Numbered from the stretch's first letter, positions 54,325 to 62,876 are shown. The stretch: DNA of 64,000 bases from JANXVY01 sp040080145 (GCA_040080145.1 JBEBJA010000004.1:1-64000), one strand, 5' to 3'. Notes: a model not told the origin generated them from the sequence alone. A program made the numbers and translations.

Positions 54325-55732
54325 GTCCATCCGCACCTGGGCCGCATTCGTCTTCATTTTGGCCGTTCCGCCGGTGACGTTAGCGCAAACTCCGGCCCGC
54401 CTTGAGCAGGCGGCAGCCGCTGGCGATGCGGAGGCACAATATCAATTGGCCGCACTTTACCGGACTGGTAAAAACTCCGCCAAGGACGATGCGCTGGCAT
54501 TCAAGTGGATGAAGGCCGCAGCCGAGAAGGGACACAAGAAGGCCCAGTTTAATCTGGGCACGATGTACCTCGCGGGTCGAGGCGTCGGCAGCGACGTGGC
54601 GGCGGGGCAGGCATGGTTGCGCAAGGCAGCAGCGCAAGGCCATGAAGAGGCGACGCGGTTGCTGCTGGAAACGCAGACAGTGATCGCAAAACCGCCGGGT
54701 CCGGTCGCAGCAGAACCCGGAAAACTCAAAGGCGTCGCGCCCACTCCTGCAAAGCCCGTTGCGGTGGTAGCGCCTCCCCCTGACGCAGGACGTCCGGCAA
54801 TACTGGATGCAGCGGTGCGCGGCCAGACCGACGCAATAAAAGCCCTCGTTGGTGCAGGCCGCTCCGTGGGTGTGACGGACGAGGCCGGGAACAGTGCCTT
54901 GGCACTGGCAGCGATGGCGGGCAAGCCCGCTGCGATGACCGTGCTGATCCAAGCAGGCGCAAAGCTGGACGCTCAAAACGAGGCAGGCGAGACGGCATTG
55001 ATCCTGGCGGCATCCAAGGGGCATGGTGAAGCGGTCGCGTTACTCCTGACCAAAGGCGCGGCGCAAAACATCGTGGATCGCAAAGGCGCTGACGCACTGA
55101 CGCGCGCACTTCGCGGATGTCATGCCGCAGCGGCAAAGCCATTGATCGGCGCGATGAACCCAGCTGGGAGGCAACCCAGCCATCTGCTCACCGCGGCAGC
55201 GGCGTGTCCAGGCGAGGTTGTATCTCAAATGACCGCTAACGGCTGGCCCGCCGGTTCCATCGACAGCACTGGACGGACCGCATTATGGGTCGCTGCCGAC
55301 CGTGGAAATCTGCCGGCGGTAACGGCGCTGCTCGCGGCACGCGCCGACCCGGCAATTGCGGACCGGGACGGACAGACGCCTCTGTTGCGCGCACTCGAGA
55401 ACCGGCACAGGGAAATAGGGCTGAAGTTGATTGCCATCGAGAAAGATATCAATCGCCAAACTTCGGCTGGTAATACCGCGCTGATACTAGCAGCAGGCAG
55501 CGGATCAACCGAACTCGTCAAAGGCCTTCTTGCCGCAAACGCTCAAATCAACGTGAAAAACAAGCTCGGCAACACGGCCCTGATGATTGCCGCGCGCGAC
55601 GGCCATGCCGACCTCGCAAAGCTCCTTGTGACCGCAGGCGCCGACCGGGGACTGCGCAACCAGCGCCGGGAGCAAGCCGCCGACGTCGCCATGGCCGCCG
55701 GCCATTCAGCAATCCAAGACCTGTTACGCTAG
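54311..55732 (+). CDS. Exported Sel1- and ankyrin-repeat protein, cluster B
   Basis: Product of 473 residues. Signal peptide 1-26 (FVFILAVPPVTLAQ), two Sel1-type repeats (AEAQYQLAALYRTGKN; KKAQFNLGTMYLAGRGVGSD, about 36-110), a Pro/Ala linker, and about nine ankyrin repeats (150-470). The ankyrin part matches the cluster A protein; the Sel1 part is extra. It is likely a periplasmic scaffold. The ATG overlaps the oxidoreductase gene by 14 nt, as in cluster A. Confidence 0.88.
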   Translation: MAPLKSIRTWAAFVFILAVPPVTLAQTPARLEQAAAAGDAEAQYQLAALYRTGKNSAKDDALAFKWMKAAAEKGHKKAQFNLGTMYLAGRGVGSDVAAGQAWLRKAAAQGHEEATRLLLETQTVIAKPPGPVAAEPGKLKGVAPTPAKPVAVVAPPPDAGRPAILDAAVRGQTDAIKALVGAGRSVGVTDEAGNSALALAAMAGKPAAMTVLIQAGAKLDAQNEAGETALILAASKGHGEAVALLLTKGAAQNIVDRKGADALTRALRGCHAAAAKPLIGAMNPAGRQPSHLLTAAAACPGEVVSQMTANGWPAGSIDSTGRTALWVAADRGNLPAVTALLAARADPAIADRDGQTPLLRALENRHREIGLKLIAIEKDINRQTSAGNTALILAAGSGSTELVKGLLAANAQINVKNKLGNTALMIAARDGHADLAKLLVTAGADRGLRNQRREQAADVAMAAGHSAIQDLLR

Positions 55733-56147
55733 TGCAGTCGTAGCTATGCCGCGCTCGAACCTGCGGGGCATAGATTGCCCGACACGCGAGCGCCACACAC
55801 AAAAATCCAGCCCCAAACTGGGTGGCTTGGGACTGGAAGCGCTCGGGGAAATCGACTCCACCACGGGGCGATGGAGTTTTACGCATACCTGAATGGGGCA
55901 GCTCATCCCGGCGGACCAGCTCAGGGGGGAAGCTAAGCGGGTCAATTGCATTAGCCGGCACGCGCAACGATCTGACCAGACTCGGAAAATACCTAGAGTG
56001 CTTCCGGAAAAGTGGGAACCGGTTTTCCGAAAAGAAGCACGACCAAACAGAGGCTTAGGGGCCGACTTTGATTCCATTTAAGTCAGACGGACCCTAGCCC
56101 AGGATTAGAAACCCGTCTGCCAGAAACCAGATACCCGCCGTGTCAAA
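55733..56147. other. Gap with repeat after the cluster B ankyrin gene
   Basis: 415 bp. The first 260 bp show nothing recognisable; the rest is the palindromic repeat listed separately. Minus-strand frames beginning MESKSAPKPLFG arise from the repeat and are not genes. Confidence 0.5.
55993..56097. repeat. Rhizobiales-type palindromic intergenic repeat, copy 2
   Basis: 105 bp nearly identical to copy 1 at 45119-45247 except for the absence of the 22-bp insertion and a few substitutions. It keeps the CGGAAAA/TTTTCCG dyad and the TTAGGG..CCCTA dyad. Both copies lie at the 3' end of an ankyrin gene. Confidence 0.8.
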
Positions 56148-56420
56148 TCAGTTGCCCTTCAAACCGGCCAGCTCTGCCGTGATCTTCGACCAAGTCTGAG
56201 CGCTGACCGCCGTGCGCGGGATCACGTCACCAGCATTTACGCTATTCAGTATCCCTGCGGTTCGGACACCGCGATCAAGGTGGGCGAGATCGAGATACTC
56301 GGCTCCATTCGCCAATCCTGATGCCACGTCGGCTGAACTGACTTTGGCAACCTCGTCATCCGTCAGTAGCTTCAAGATCGTGTCGCGCGCAGATAAATCT
56401 GTTGCTGTTCTCTCAGACAT
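56148..56420 (-). CDS. Small hypothetical protein
   Basis: Product of 90 residues (MSERTATDLSARDTILKLLT...), soluble, acidic, without signal peptide or membrane helix. No family recognised. AGGGAA lies 7 nt upstream of the ATG at 56420, supporting that start over the open frame to 56486. The CTGAGTAGTTTCCG motif lies 111 bp upstream, shared with three neighbouring genes, so it is probably co-regulated with them. Confidence 0.65.
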   Translation of the reverse strand: MSERTATDLSARDTILKLLTDDEVAKVSSADVASGLANGAEYLDLAHLDRGVRTAGILNSVNAGDVIPRTAVSAQTWSKITAELAGLKGN

Positions 56421-56531
56421 GGATTTTTCCCTGGGGGGCAAATTGGGGGCCAAAAAATGTTGATGACAGTCGACGTACGACCCCACCCACTCAATCCACT
56501 ATCGTCAAGAATTGACCGTTTCAGAAAGGCT

Positions 56532-56545
56532 CGGAAACTACTCAG
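56532..56545 (-). promoter_or_regulatory. CTGAGTAGTTTCCG motif, copy 1
   Basis: On the minus strand this reads CTGAGTAGTTTCCG, 111 bp upstream of the gene starting at 56420. It is a perfect match to copies at 56654 and 62863. A site for an alternative sigma factor or a LuxR/FixJ-type regulator is inferred from position only. Confidence 0.55.
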
Positions 56546-56653
56546 TCGAGTTAGCCGCCGAACGGAACGCCATAACTTCCATCAGACCTAGATCCAATAA
56601 GCGCTGGACACCAACCAAGTCCCAAGGTGCGCACCACCGATCCCGCTTATCCC

Positions 56654-56667
56654 CTGAGTAGTTTCCG
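56654..56667 (+). promoter_or_regulatory. CTGAGTAGTTTCCG motif, copy 2
   Basis: Perfect copy, 78 bp upstream of the Thivi_2564-type gene at 56746 and oriented towards it. It forms a 14-bp perfect inverted repeat with copy 1. Confidence 0.55.
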
Positions 56668-56745
56668 GCCCTCGCTCCCCATTCAGGCATGGGTTACGAT
56701 CTTTGCTGACGGTAATGCTAACTCAATTTAACAGAAAGAACGAAT

Positions 56746-56934
56746 ATGGACCTCCAACAAGTCGTTATCATGCTCATCGTGGTCGGGGTCCTTCTGTGGC
56801 TCGTCAATAACTACATTCCGATGGACGGCAAAATAAAGTCCATCCTCAACGGCGTTGTCATTGTTGTTGTTGTTATTTGGCTGCTGCAGGCCTTTGGACT
56901 CCTGGGATCGCTCAACAACATCAAAATTCGCTAA
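56746..56934 (+). CDS. Thivi_2564 family small membrane protein
   Basis: Product of 62 residues with two membrane helices (VVIMLIVVGVLLWLVNNYI; GVVIVVVVIWLLQAFGLLG) joined by the PMDGKIKSILN loop, which is the signature of this small family. Function unknown. The start is the only sensible one; the ribosome site (AGAAAGAA) is weak. The shared motif 78 bp upstream suggests stress-type co-regulation. Confidence 0.88.
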   Translation: MDLQQVVIMLIVVGVLLWLVNNYIPMDGKIKSILNGVVIVVVVIWLLQAFGLLGSLNNIKIR

Positions 56935-57062
56935 GCTCAGAAAGCAAAAAGCTCAGAAAGCAAACGAACAGAAACAAGAACGCGTCCGCGCCAGCCAATT
57001 CCACGGCGGCGCGGCGATTGTTCGCGCGATTTCATGCCAATCAGTCAAGGCGCCGGGCCCGG

Positions 57063-57782
57063 TCAGTGCACCAGCGACGTATCGTAGATGCCACGCATCG
57101 CAATCACCGGCTCATATGCCGGACTGTCCTTAATTTTCTGGATAGTCAAATCCAAGTAAATCCGCTGCTCGGCCCAGTCTATTCTTTTGACATGGCTCGT
57201 GCCGGTCAAAACAAGGTTGCTTGGCAACCAACTGTTGGTTTCAACGACGATGTCGCGGATTCTCCAATCGGTACCGTCGATGAGGAAGTCTTCAGCTTGC
57301 CCCAATTCACCATCCACCGTGTGCATGTGATACCCGGTGACGGCGACGCTGCTGCGCAGGTGGCAATCGGGGTCAGCCGGAAGCCGGGCCGTCTCACTTG
57401 GCGGATTTGGCACGGCATAAGGGACCGCAATGGCGTTGCTCACGGGAAACATATCGCCGCCCCAATATGGCTCCCAACCATAGTGACCAAAAAGGGCAGC
57501 CTCCATCTTGCGTGAAACCGGCAAATGCGCACCTTCGTCAGGACTGTCCTCGACCTGGCGCTTGGTCAGATTGACGGGAAACAGGCGATTGACGCGGTCT
57601 GGCTGTCCAAGAACCGACAGCGGCAGTAACACCACACGGCCGGGCAACCAGCTTCCGGTGTCGACGACGAGCCAGCGCACCATCCAGCTCTGGTCATCAA
57701 ACAGCACGTCGCTGACAATACCCACCTCGCCGTCGGTGGCTTTGATGGTGGATCCCACTAGTTCAGAGGCGTTCCACAACAT
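57063..57782 (-). CDS. PRC-barrel domain protein (two domains)
   Basis: Product of 239 residues with two PRC-barrel-like domains: residues 1-85 (LVGSTIKATDGEVGIVSDVLF, WLVVDTGSWLPGRVVLL) and about 145-225 (MHTVDGELGQAEDFLIDGTD, DIVVETNSWLPSNLVLT). The family occurs in photosynthetic reaction-centre H subunits, RimM and many small stress-related proteins; here there is no membrane helix and no photosynthesis gene nearby. It lies 31 bp downstream of hpf on the same strand, probably one operon. Function unknown. Confidence 0.88.
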   Translation of the reverse strand: MLWNASELVGSTIKATDGEVGIVSDVLFDDQSWMVRWLVVDTGSWLPGRVVLLPLSVLGQPDRVNRLFPVNLTKRQVEDSPDEGAHLPVSRKMEAALFGHYGWEPYWGGDMFPVSNAIAVPYAVPNPPSETARLPADPDCHLRSSVAVTGYHMHTVDGELGQAEDFLIDGTDWRIRDIVVETNSWLPSNLVLTGTSHVKRIDWAEQRIYLDLTIQKIKDSPAYEPVIAMRGIYDTSLVH

Positions 57783-57813
57783 GATCTGTTCTTTCAGCTG
57801 GAGTTAAGAGCAA

Positions 57814-58149
57814 TTACTGTTGGTCGCGCCGTCCTGAGAGCGTGCCTTCGCGTCCCACGCTACTTTCGACCGAGCGCTTCAATTTTGCAGCAGCTCCCTT
57901 GATGGCCTGCTCAAACGTCGGCGCAGAATCGCTGACGGCAGTTGGCTGCTGCCCGTTCAAGTGGGCTTCCATCATGCAGTCCTTGTCACTCCCGCCGCCC
58001 TTATGACCGTTCAGGTCCTTGAGATGCACTTCGACACCTGAAATGCGATCGCTGAACCGGTTCAAAGCGTGCGCGACGATCCCACTGATATGCTCATCGA
58101 GCCCTTCGGCGCCTTTGATCTGGCTGTCGATCCGGACATTGATTTTCAT
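57814..58149 (-). CDS. hpf: Short ribosome hibernation factor HPF / RaiA family
   Basis: Product of 111 residues starting MKINVRIDSQIKGAEGLDEH, with beta-alpha-beta-beta-beta-alpha pattern, the VEVHLKDLNGHKGG strand region and a C-terminal helix (EQAIKGAAAKLKRSVES). HPF-type proteins bind the ribosomal A/P sites in stationary phase or stress. The DKDCMMEAHLNGQQP stretch fits HPF-like variants found outside the main rpoN locus. AAGGGG lies about 6 nt before the ATG at 58149; the longer frame to 58212 is rejected. A motif copy lies 92 bp upstream. Confidence 0.85.
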   Translation of the reverse strand: MKINVRIDSQIKGAEGLDEHISGIVAHALNRFSDRISGVEVHLKDLNGHKGGGSDKDCMMEAHLNGQQPTAVSDSAPTFEQAIKGAAAKLKRSVESSVGREGTLSGRRDQQ

Positions 58150-58241
58150 GAAGACCCCTTCTGTGCCCGCCTGACGCGGTGAATGTGGCGCATCAGGGAA
58201 CCAACGCACCAAAGGTCTGCAAGTTCAGCCGCAGCAAGGTG

Positions 58242-58255
58242 CGGAATCTACTCAG
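58242..58255 (-). promoter_or_regulatory. CTGAGTAGATTCCG motif, copy 3
   Basis: On the minus strand it reads CTGAGTAGATTCCG, one mismatch to the other copies, 92 bp upstream of hpf and oriented towards it. Confidence 0.5.
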
Positions 58256-58265
58256 TCGATTGCTG

Positions 58266-61200
58266 TCAGCCCTGATGATCACCGATGCGCAGCGGGGCTG
58301 GACCAGACAATGGCAAATGCTCGTCAGGTGGCGCAGCACCACTCGTTGCGGCCACGGCAAGCCGGGCAAGTGCTGGCAGCGACTTCGACCCCGTCTTCTT
58401 CATGATCAGGGCGCGATGATTTTCAACGGTGCGTTGACTGATGCCAAGATCGGCGGCGATATTTTTGCTCGCATGCCCGGCAAGCACCATTTCCATGATC
58501 TGCCGCTGCCGCTTCGTGAGCGCCGCGATGTGGGACGCAGCGGCCTCGCGCCATTCGAGTGCCTTGTTGGTGTCGCGCGACTGCTCTAAAGCCCGCTCAA
58601 CGACGGCCAATAGATCTGCGCTATTGACAGGCTTTTCCAGAAAGTCAGATGCGCCGGCCTTCATGGCATCAACCGCCATCGGCACGTCGCTGTTGCCGGT
58701 GATCATGATTGCAGGCAGCACATCGCCCCGCTCGCGCAGGCGATGCAGCAGCTCTAACCCGGTCATCCCAGGCAGATAGGCATCAATCAACAGACATCCG
58801 CCGCGCCCGGATTGATAGGCGGCAAGGAACGCCTCGCAACTGGGATACGTCTCCACCGTGTGCCCAGCATCCTCCAGCAGCGCACGGTATCCCTCGCATA
58901 TCGTATTGTCGTCATCGACAGCATATATGACCTCACCTGCCGTGGATTTCACCGGTATGGCGCGCGCGGCGGCATGCACCTCGAACGCCTTGACGGGTTG
59001 GTTGAGCAGCCGTTGGATCGTCGCCATCAGCAACTTCGGCTTCACGGGCTTATTCAGCTGCACGCAATCTTGTACTTTGACCTCGCGCATTGTCTCGGTC
59101 GAAATGTCGCCCGTCATAATGATGACCGGCAACTGACGGCGCAGCAATCCACGAAGTTTCGCAGTGAGCTGCAAGCCATTCATCGACCGGGGCAGATTAA
59201 AGTCGGCGAGCAGCAGCTCGGGTTTGATCCGGCCCTCAGCCACCTGTTCCAGCGCTTCGATGCCGTCGCGCGCGGTCGCCACATCATGCCCCTCTGCTCT
59301 GAGGAGAAGTTCGGCCAGCTCACGCACATCCGGGTCATCCTCGACAACAAGAATGGAGCCGGCCCGGTTCGGCCCATCGCCCGGTGACAGGTCTGGCAGT
59401 AGCTCATCCAGTTTGACGTTTTGCCCGCTGATGTCGGCCGGGATCATGATCTCGATGGCAAACACCGATCCCTTGCCGAGTTTCGAGCGAACCTGAATCT
59501 TGTGATCGAGCAGCCGCGTCAGACGCTGCACGATGGAAAGTCCAAGACCCAGCCCGCGATTGCGTTCCCGCGCGACGTTGTCGAGCTGGTGATACTCCAT
59601 GAAAATGGCTTGCAGTTCGTCGTCCGGAATGCCGATGCCGGTGTCCCAGATCTCGATGCTGATGACAGCCCCTTTCCGCAGGCAGCCAAGCAGCACCTTA
59701 CCGCGCTTGGTGTACTTGAATGCATTCGACAGCAGGTTGCGGATCATCTGTTCAAGCAGGCGCCGGTCGCTATAAACCAGCAAGTGGCTAGGCACGACGC
59801 GCAGCGTGATCTGCTTTGCTTCTGCAAAATAAGCAAACTCGTCGCGCAGCCGCTCAAGCACTTCGTTGATCGGAAAAGTCGTCATCGCAGGCTGGACGAC
59901 CCCAGCCTCGATCTGATTGATGTCAAGAAGCGTGTTCAGCATGCCCGACATGGCACCAAGTGTTTCGCCAAGCCGCACGATGAACTTCGCCGGCTTCTCC
60001 TCCTTCACCGACCGCGCCAGCAGCGCTTGAATGAGAGTCAGTGTTTGCAGCGGCTGGCGAAGATCGTGGCTCGCGGCAGCAAGAAAGCGCGTCTTGGCAA
60101 TGTTGGCCTGATCGGCTTCGAACTTTGCCTCCTCAAGTGCTTTCCGGATTGCCTTGCGCTCTGATATGTCAGCGAAGGTGATGACGACGCCTTCCACTTG
60201 GTTGTCATTTGTCCGGTAGGGCAGTATCCGGCGTATGAACCAGACGCCGCTTCGCGTTTCAATTTCCCGCTCGACCACGACGAGGGTTTTCAACACACCC
60301 TCCGCATCAGAGGTCAGTTCGCTATCGGCCGATAGAGAATTCAGGTCCGCCAGCGGCCGCCCGATATCTCCCGGGATCACATTGAACAGCGACCGGGTTG
60401 CCGGCGTGAAAAACCGGATGTTGAGGTCCTTATCCAGAAACAGAGTCGCTAGATCAGTGCTGTACAAAATGTTTTGCAGATCGTTCGCAGTCGTCCGCTG
60501 CCGGTCGAGCGTTTCCTGAAGCTGGATGTTAAGCGCGGTCAGCTCTTCGTTGAGCGATTGCAGCTCTTCCTTGGACGTCAGCAGCTCTTCGTTCGTCGAC
60601 TGAAATTCCTCGTTGACCGACAACGCCTCTTCGTTGATCGCCTTCTGCTCCTCGGCCGAAATTTCCAGGTTGTGGATGGCCCCTTGCAGCTCCGTTCGTG
60701 TGGCCTCTAGTTCATGCTCAAGCTCGACAACCCTGTCCAGATCGAGCGGCGCATTCGTGCCAACCCGCTTGGCATCAACCTGTGGTCCCTCGATGAAGCA
60801 GATCAGCATGAGCGCGTCGCCCTCGGCCGGCACCGGTTGGACGCTGATGTCGAACGACACCGTAACGCCGTCACGCTCGATCTGCCCACCCGGCACCAAA
60901 ACGGTCTTGCCGCCTTGGCTGGCTTGCTGGATCCCGGACCTGAGTTTCGTCCGCAAGCCCCCGGCTGCCATCGCCAGCAAGTCCTGCGTCGGTGTGCCTT
61001 GCGCAACCCGAAGGTACCGGTGCGTCGGCCCGACCGAATACAGGCAGTCGTGCTTGGCATTGATGAGTACGGCAGCAGGCGCATAGGAATCGAGCACCAA
61101 GCGGCGGCAAAGGTCGGCAAGGGCTGCCTGTCGCGACGGCGCTTGAGCCGTTCCCGAACGCGGCGGCGTTCTGACAAACTCGTTCACGGCACGGCCGGCA

Positions 61201-62720
61201 GCGTACTCGTGCAATCGCGAGCGGCCAACGCTGCGATAAAGCCGGTCAGCCTTTGACACGATTTCAAACCGGCCATCAATCGAACCAGCCGTTTCAGCGC
61301 TGCCAAGCAGCAAGATGCCGCCCTGACGGAGCGCGAAATGAAACAGCGAAATGACTTTGGTCTGTGCTTCCGGACCAAGATAGATCAGCAGGTTGCGGCA
61401 TGAAACGAGGTCAAGGCGCGAGAATGGCGGATCGGCCAGCACATCCTGGACCGTGAACACAACAGCCGCGCGCAATTCCGGCGACACCTTAAAGGCATGA
61501 TCCTCATGCGAAAAAAACCGGGCGAGCCGCGCTTGCGAAACGTCGGTCGCAATGCTTTCGGGATAGAGGCCTTCACGCGCCACTGCAATCGCGTCGGGAT
61601 CGACGTCCGAGGCAAACACTTGGAGCTTGATGTTGCGCTTCTCGGTGGTGATCTGTTCGCGAAACAGCATCGCCAGCGAGTAGGCTTCCTCGCCCGTACT
61701 GCACCCGGCAATCCAGATGCGCAGCGGTTGATCGAGCCGGTGATTGCGAACAAGATCGGGAATGACCGTGGTGGCAAGCGCATCAAAAACTTTCGGGTCG
61801 CGAAAGAAATTCGTCACATTGATGAGCAAATCCTTCGCGAGCAGTTCGAGCTCATCGGAATCGCTTTTCAGCAGCTCAAGATACCCAGCCTTGTTGGTGA
61901 GATGAATTGCGGCAAGCCCCATGCGCCGCTCAATCCGCCGTTGCAGCGTGCCGTGCTTGTAAAGCGTGAAATCATGCGCCGTTTTAAGCCGCAGCAGGTC
62001 GACAATCTGCTTCAAGTCCGTCCCTTGATGAACGGATGGGGGCGGATGGAGCGGTCCTGATGCCATCAGTTCCGCGCGGAGAGAGGCCAATACCGCAGGA
62101 ATTCCTGCCAACGGACAAACGCGATCCACCTTGCCGGTAGCAATCGCGCTGCGCGGCATGCCATCGTATCCAGCCTCCTCCGGCTTCTGCACGATGACGA
62201 ACCCCGCCGCGTCCTTGATCGAGACAAGCCCAAGACTGCCGTCGGTTCCAGTACCCGATAAAACGATGCAAACGGCCCGGGCGCCGCAGTCTTCCGCCAG
62301 CGAGTGCAGCAGGTAATCAAACGGTAGCCGGGCACCGTGCCGCGCATTCGGCGTGACCAGATGCAGAGCCCCCTTCATAATGCTGATGTAGGCCCCCGGC
62401 GGAATGACATAGAGGTGATCGGGTTGAACGAGCATACCCTCAGCGGCCTGCACCACCCTCATTGAGGTATGGCTCGACAGCAGTTCGACCATCATGCTTT
62501 CGTGATTAGGGTCGAGATGTTGAACGAGGATGAAGGCAGCACCGTTGCCGTCTGCCAGCGCGTCAAGCAGCCGCTTGCAGGCATCGAGCCCACCTGCCGA
62601 CGCACCGATTGCGGCAATCAGAAACTGGGCATGCAGAGACTTGGCATGCTCGGGATCATCGCCCTCAATTTCTACGGACACCGCCGACTGCGCGGCCAGT
62701 CGGTTGCGGCTGGCTGGCAT
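58266..62720 (-). CDS. CheB-CheR-PAS-histidine kinase-REC-REC-LuxR hybrid regulator
   Basis: Product of 1484 residues. Domains: CheB methylesterase (about 30-215, active Ser in GASAGGLD, catalytic Asp region SGTGTDGS), CheR methyltransferase (about 225-500, IWIAGCSTGEEAYSLAM, ending with NLLIYLG), a coiled coil of LNEEL/NEEFQSTNEEL repeats (about 650-760), PAS (about 760-880), HisKA with phospho-His in ASHDLRQP (near 885), HATPase with DTGIGIPDDEL, receiver 1 (about 1122-1240, Asp in LLADFNLP), receiver 2 (about 1263-1390, Asp in LLIDAYLPG), and a LuxR-type helix-turn-helix (about 1400-1460, LTKRQRQIMEMVLAGHASKN). Receiver 2 plus HTH is FixJ-like. One chain thus carries sensing, phosphorelay and DNA-binding parts. 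No chemoreceptor is nearby; the input signal is unknown. Confidence 0.93.
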   Translation of the reverse strand: MPASRNRLAAQSAVSVEIEGDDPEHAKSLHAQFLIAAIGASAGGLDACKRLLDALADGNGAAFILVQHLDPNHESMMVELLSSHTSMRVVQAAEGMLVQPDHLYVIPPGAYISIMKGALHLVTPNARHGARLPFDYLLHSLAEDCGARAVCIVLSGTGTDGSLGLVSIKDAAGFVIVQKPEEAGYDGMPRSAIATGKVDRVCPLAGIPAVLASLRAELMASGPLHPPPSVHQGTDLKQIVDLLRLKTAHDFTLYKHGTLQRRIERRMGLAAIHLTNKAGYLELLKSDSDELELLAKDLLINVTNFFRDPKVFDALATTVIPDLVRNHRLDQPLRIWIAGCSTGEEAYSLAMLFREQITTEKRNIKLQVFASDVDPDAIAVAREGLYPESIATDVSQARLARFFSHEDHAFKVSPELRAAVVFTVQDVLADPPFSRLDLVSCRNLLIYLGPEAQTKVISLFHFALRQGGILLLGSAETAGSIDGRFEIVSKADRLYRSVGRSRLHEYAAGRAVNEFVRTPPRSGTAQAPSRQAALADLCRRLVLDSYAPAAVLINAKHDCLYSVGPTHRYLRVAQGTPTQDLLAMAAGGLRTKLRSGIQQASQGGKTVLVPGGQIERDGVTVSFDISVQPVPAEGDALMLICFIEGPQVDAKRVGTNAPLDLDRVVELEHELEATRTELQGAIHNLEISAEEQKAINEEALSVNEEFQSTNEELLTSKEELQSLNEELTALNIQLQETLDRQRTTANDLQNILYSTDLATLFLDKDLNIRFFTPATRSLFNVIPGDIGRPLADLNSLSADSELTSDAEGVLKTLVVVEREIETRSGVWFIRRILPYRTNDNQVEGVVITFADISERKAIRKALEEAKFEADQANIAKTRFLAAASHDLRQPLQTLTLIQALLARSVKEEKPAKFIVRLGETLGAMSGMLNTLLDINQIEAGVVQPAMTTFPINEVLERLRDEFAYFAEAKQITLRVVPSHLLVYSDRRLLEQMIRNLLSNAFKYTKRGKVLLGCLRKGAVISIEIWDTGIGIPDDELQAIFMEYHQLDNVARERNRGLGLGLSIVQRLTRLLDHKIQVRSKLGKGSVFAIEIMIPADISGQNVKLDELLPDLSPGDGPNRAGSILVVEDDPDVRELAELLLRAEGHDVATARDGIEALEQVAEGRIKPELLLADFNLPRSMNGLQLTAKLRGLLRRQLPVIIMTGDISTETMREVKVQDCVQLNKPVKPKLLMATIQRLLNQPVKAFEVHAAARAIPVKSTAGEVIYAVDDDNTICEGYRALLEDAGHTVETYPSCEAFLAAYQSGRGGCLLIDAYLPGMTGLELLHRLRERGDVLPAIMITGNSDVPMAVDAMKAGASDFLEKPVNSADLLAVVERALEQSRDTNKALEWREAAASHIAALTKRQRQIMEMVLAGHASKNIAADLGISQRTVENHRALIMKKTGSKSLPALARLAVAATSGAAPPDEHLPLSGPAPLRIGDHQG

Positions 62721-62862
62721 ATCACTTTGTCCTCAGTCCGCTGCAAACATAAGCTGCATGCCCAAATACTAGCACAACAGTTAGAGCACCCAGAGACAAA
62801 TGTAGCGTTGATTTAGCGCAATTTTCCGGCTGCGCTCCCCGCAGATCTGGAATTGGCTCAAT

Positions 62863-62876
62863 CTGAGTAGTTTCCG
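62863..62876 (+). promoter_or_regulatory. CTGAGTAGTTTCCG motif, copy 4
   Basis: Perfect copy in the divergent region between the hybrid kinase and the response regulator, 122 bp upstream of the latter and oriented towards it; it is 142 bp from the kinase start in the opposite orientation. Confidence 0.5.

Larger units (their letters stand above)
56421..56745. other. Divergent intergenic region with paired motif
   Basis: 325 bp without a gene. It holds two inverted copies of the 14-bp motif (56532-56545 and 56654-56667), each directed at the gene on its side. The 108 bp between them show no other obvious structure. Confidence 0.6.

Noticed and set aside
24515..55732. Cluster duplication as an assembly artefact
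   Set aside because: The paralogues differ clearly in protein sequence, length and domain content (for example 98 against 31 haems, and Sel1 repeats only in B), so this is a real, old duplication. Collapse inside the tandem repeats remains possible.
56532..56667. Paired motif as ends of a miniature transposable element
   Set aside because: The same motif occurs singly upstream of two other genes, always oriented to the gene, and no target-site duplication is seen; a regulatory site fits better.
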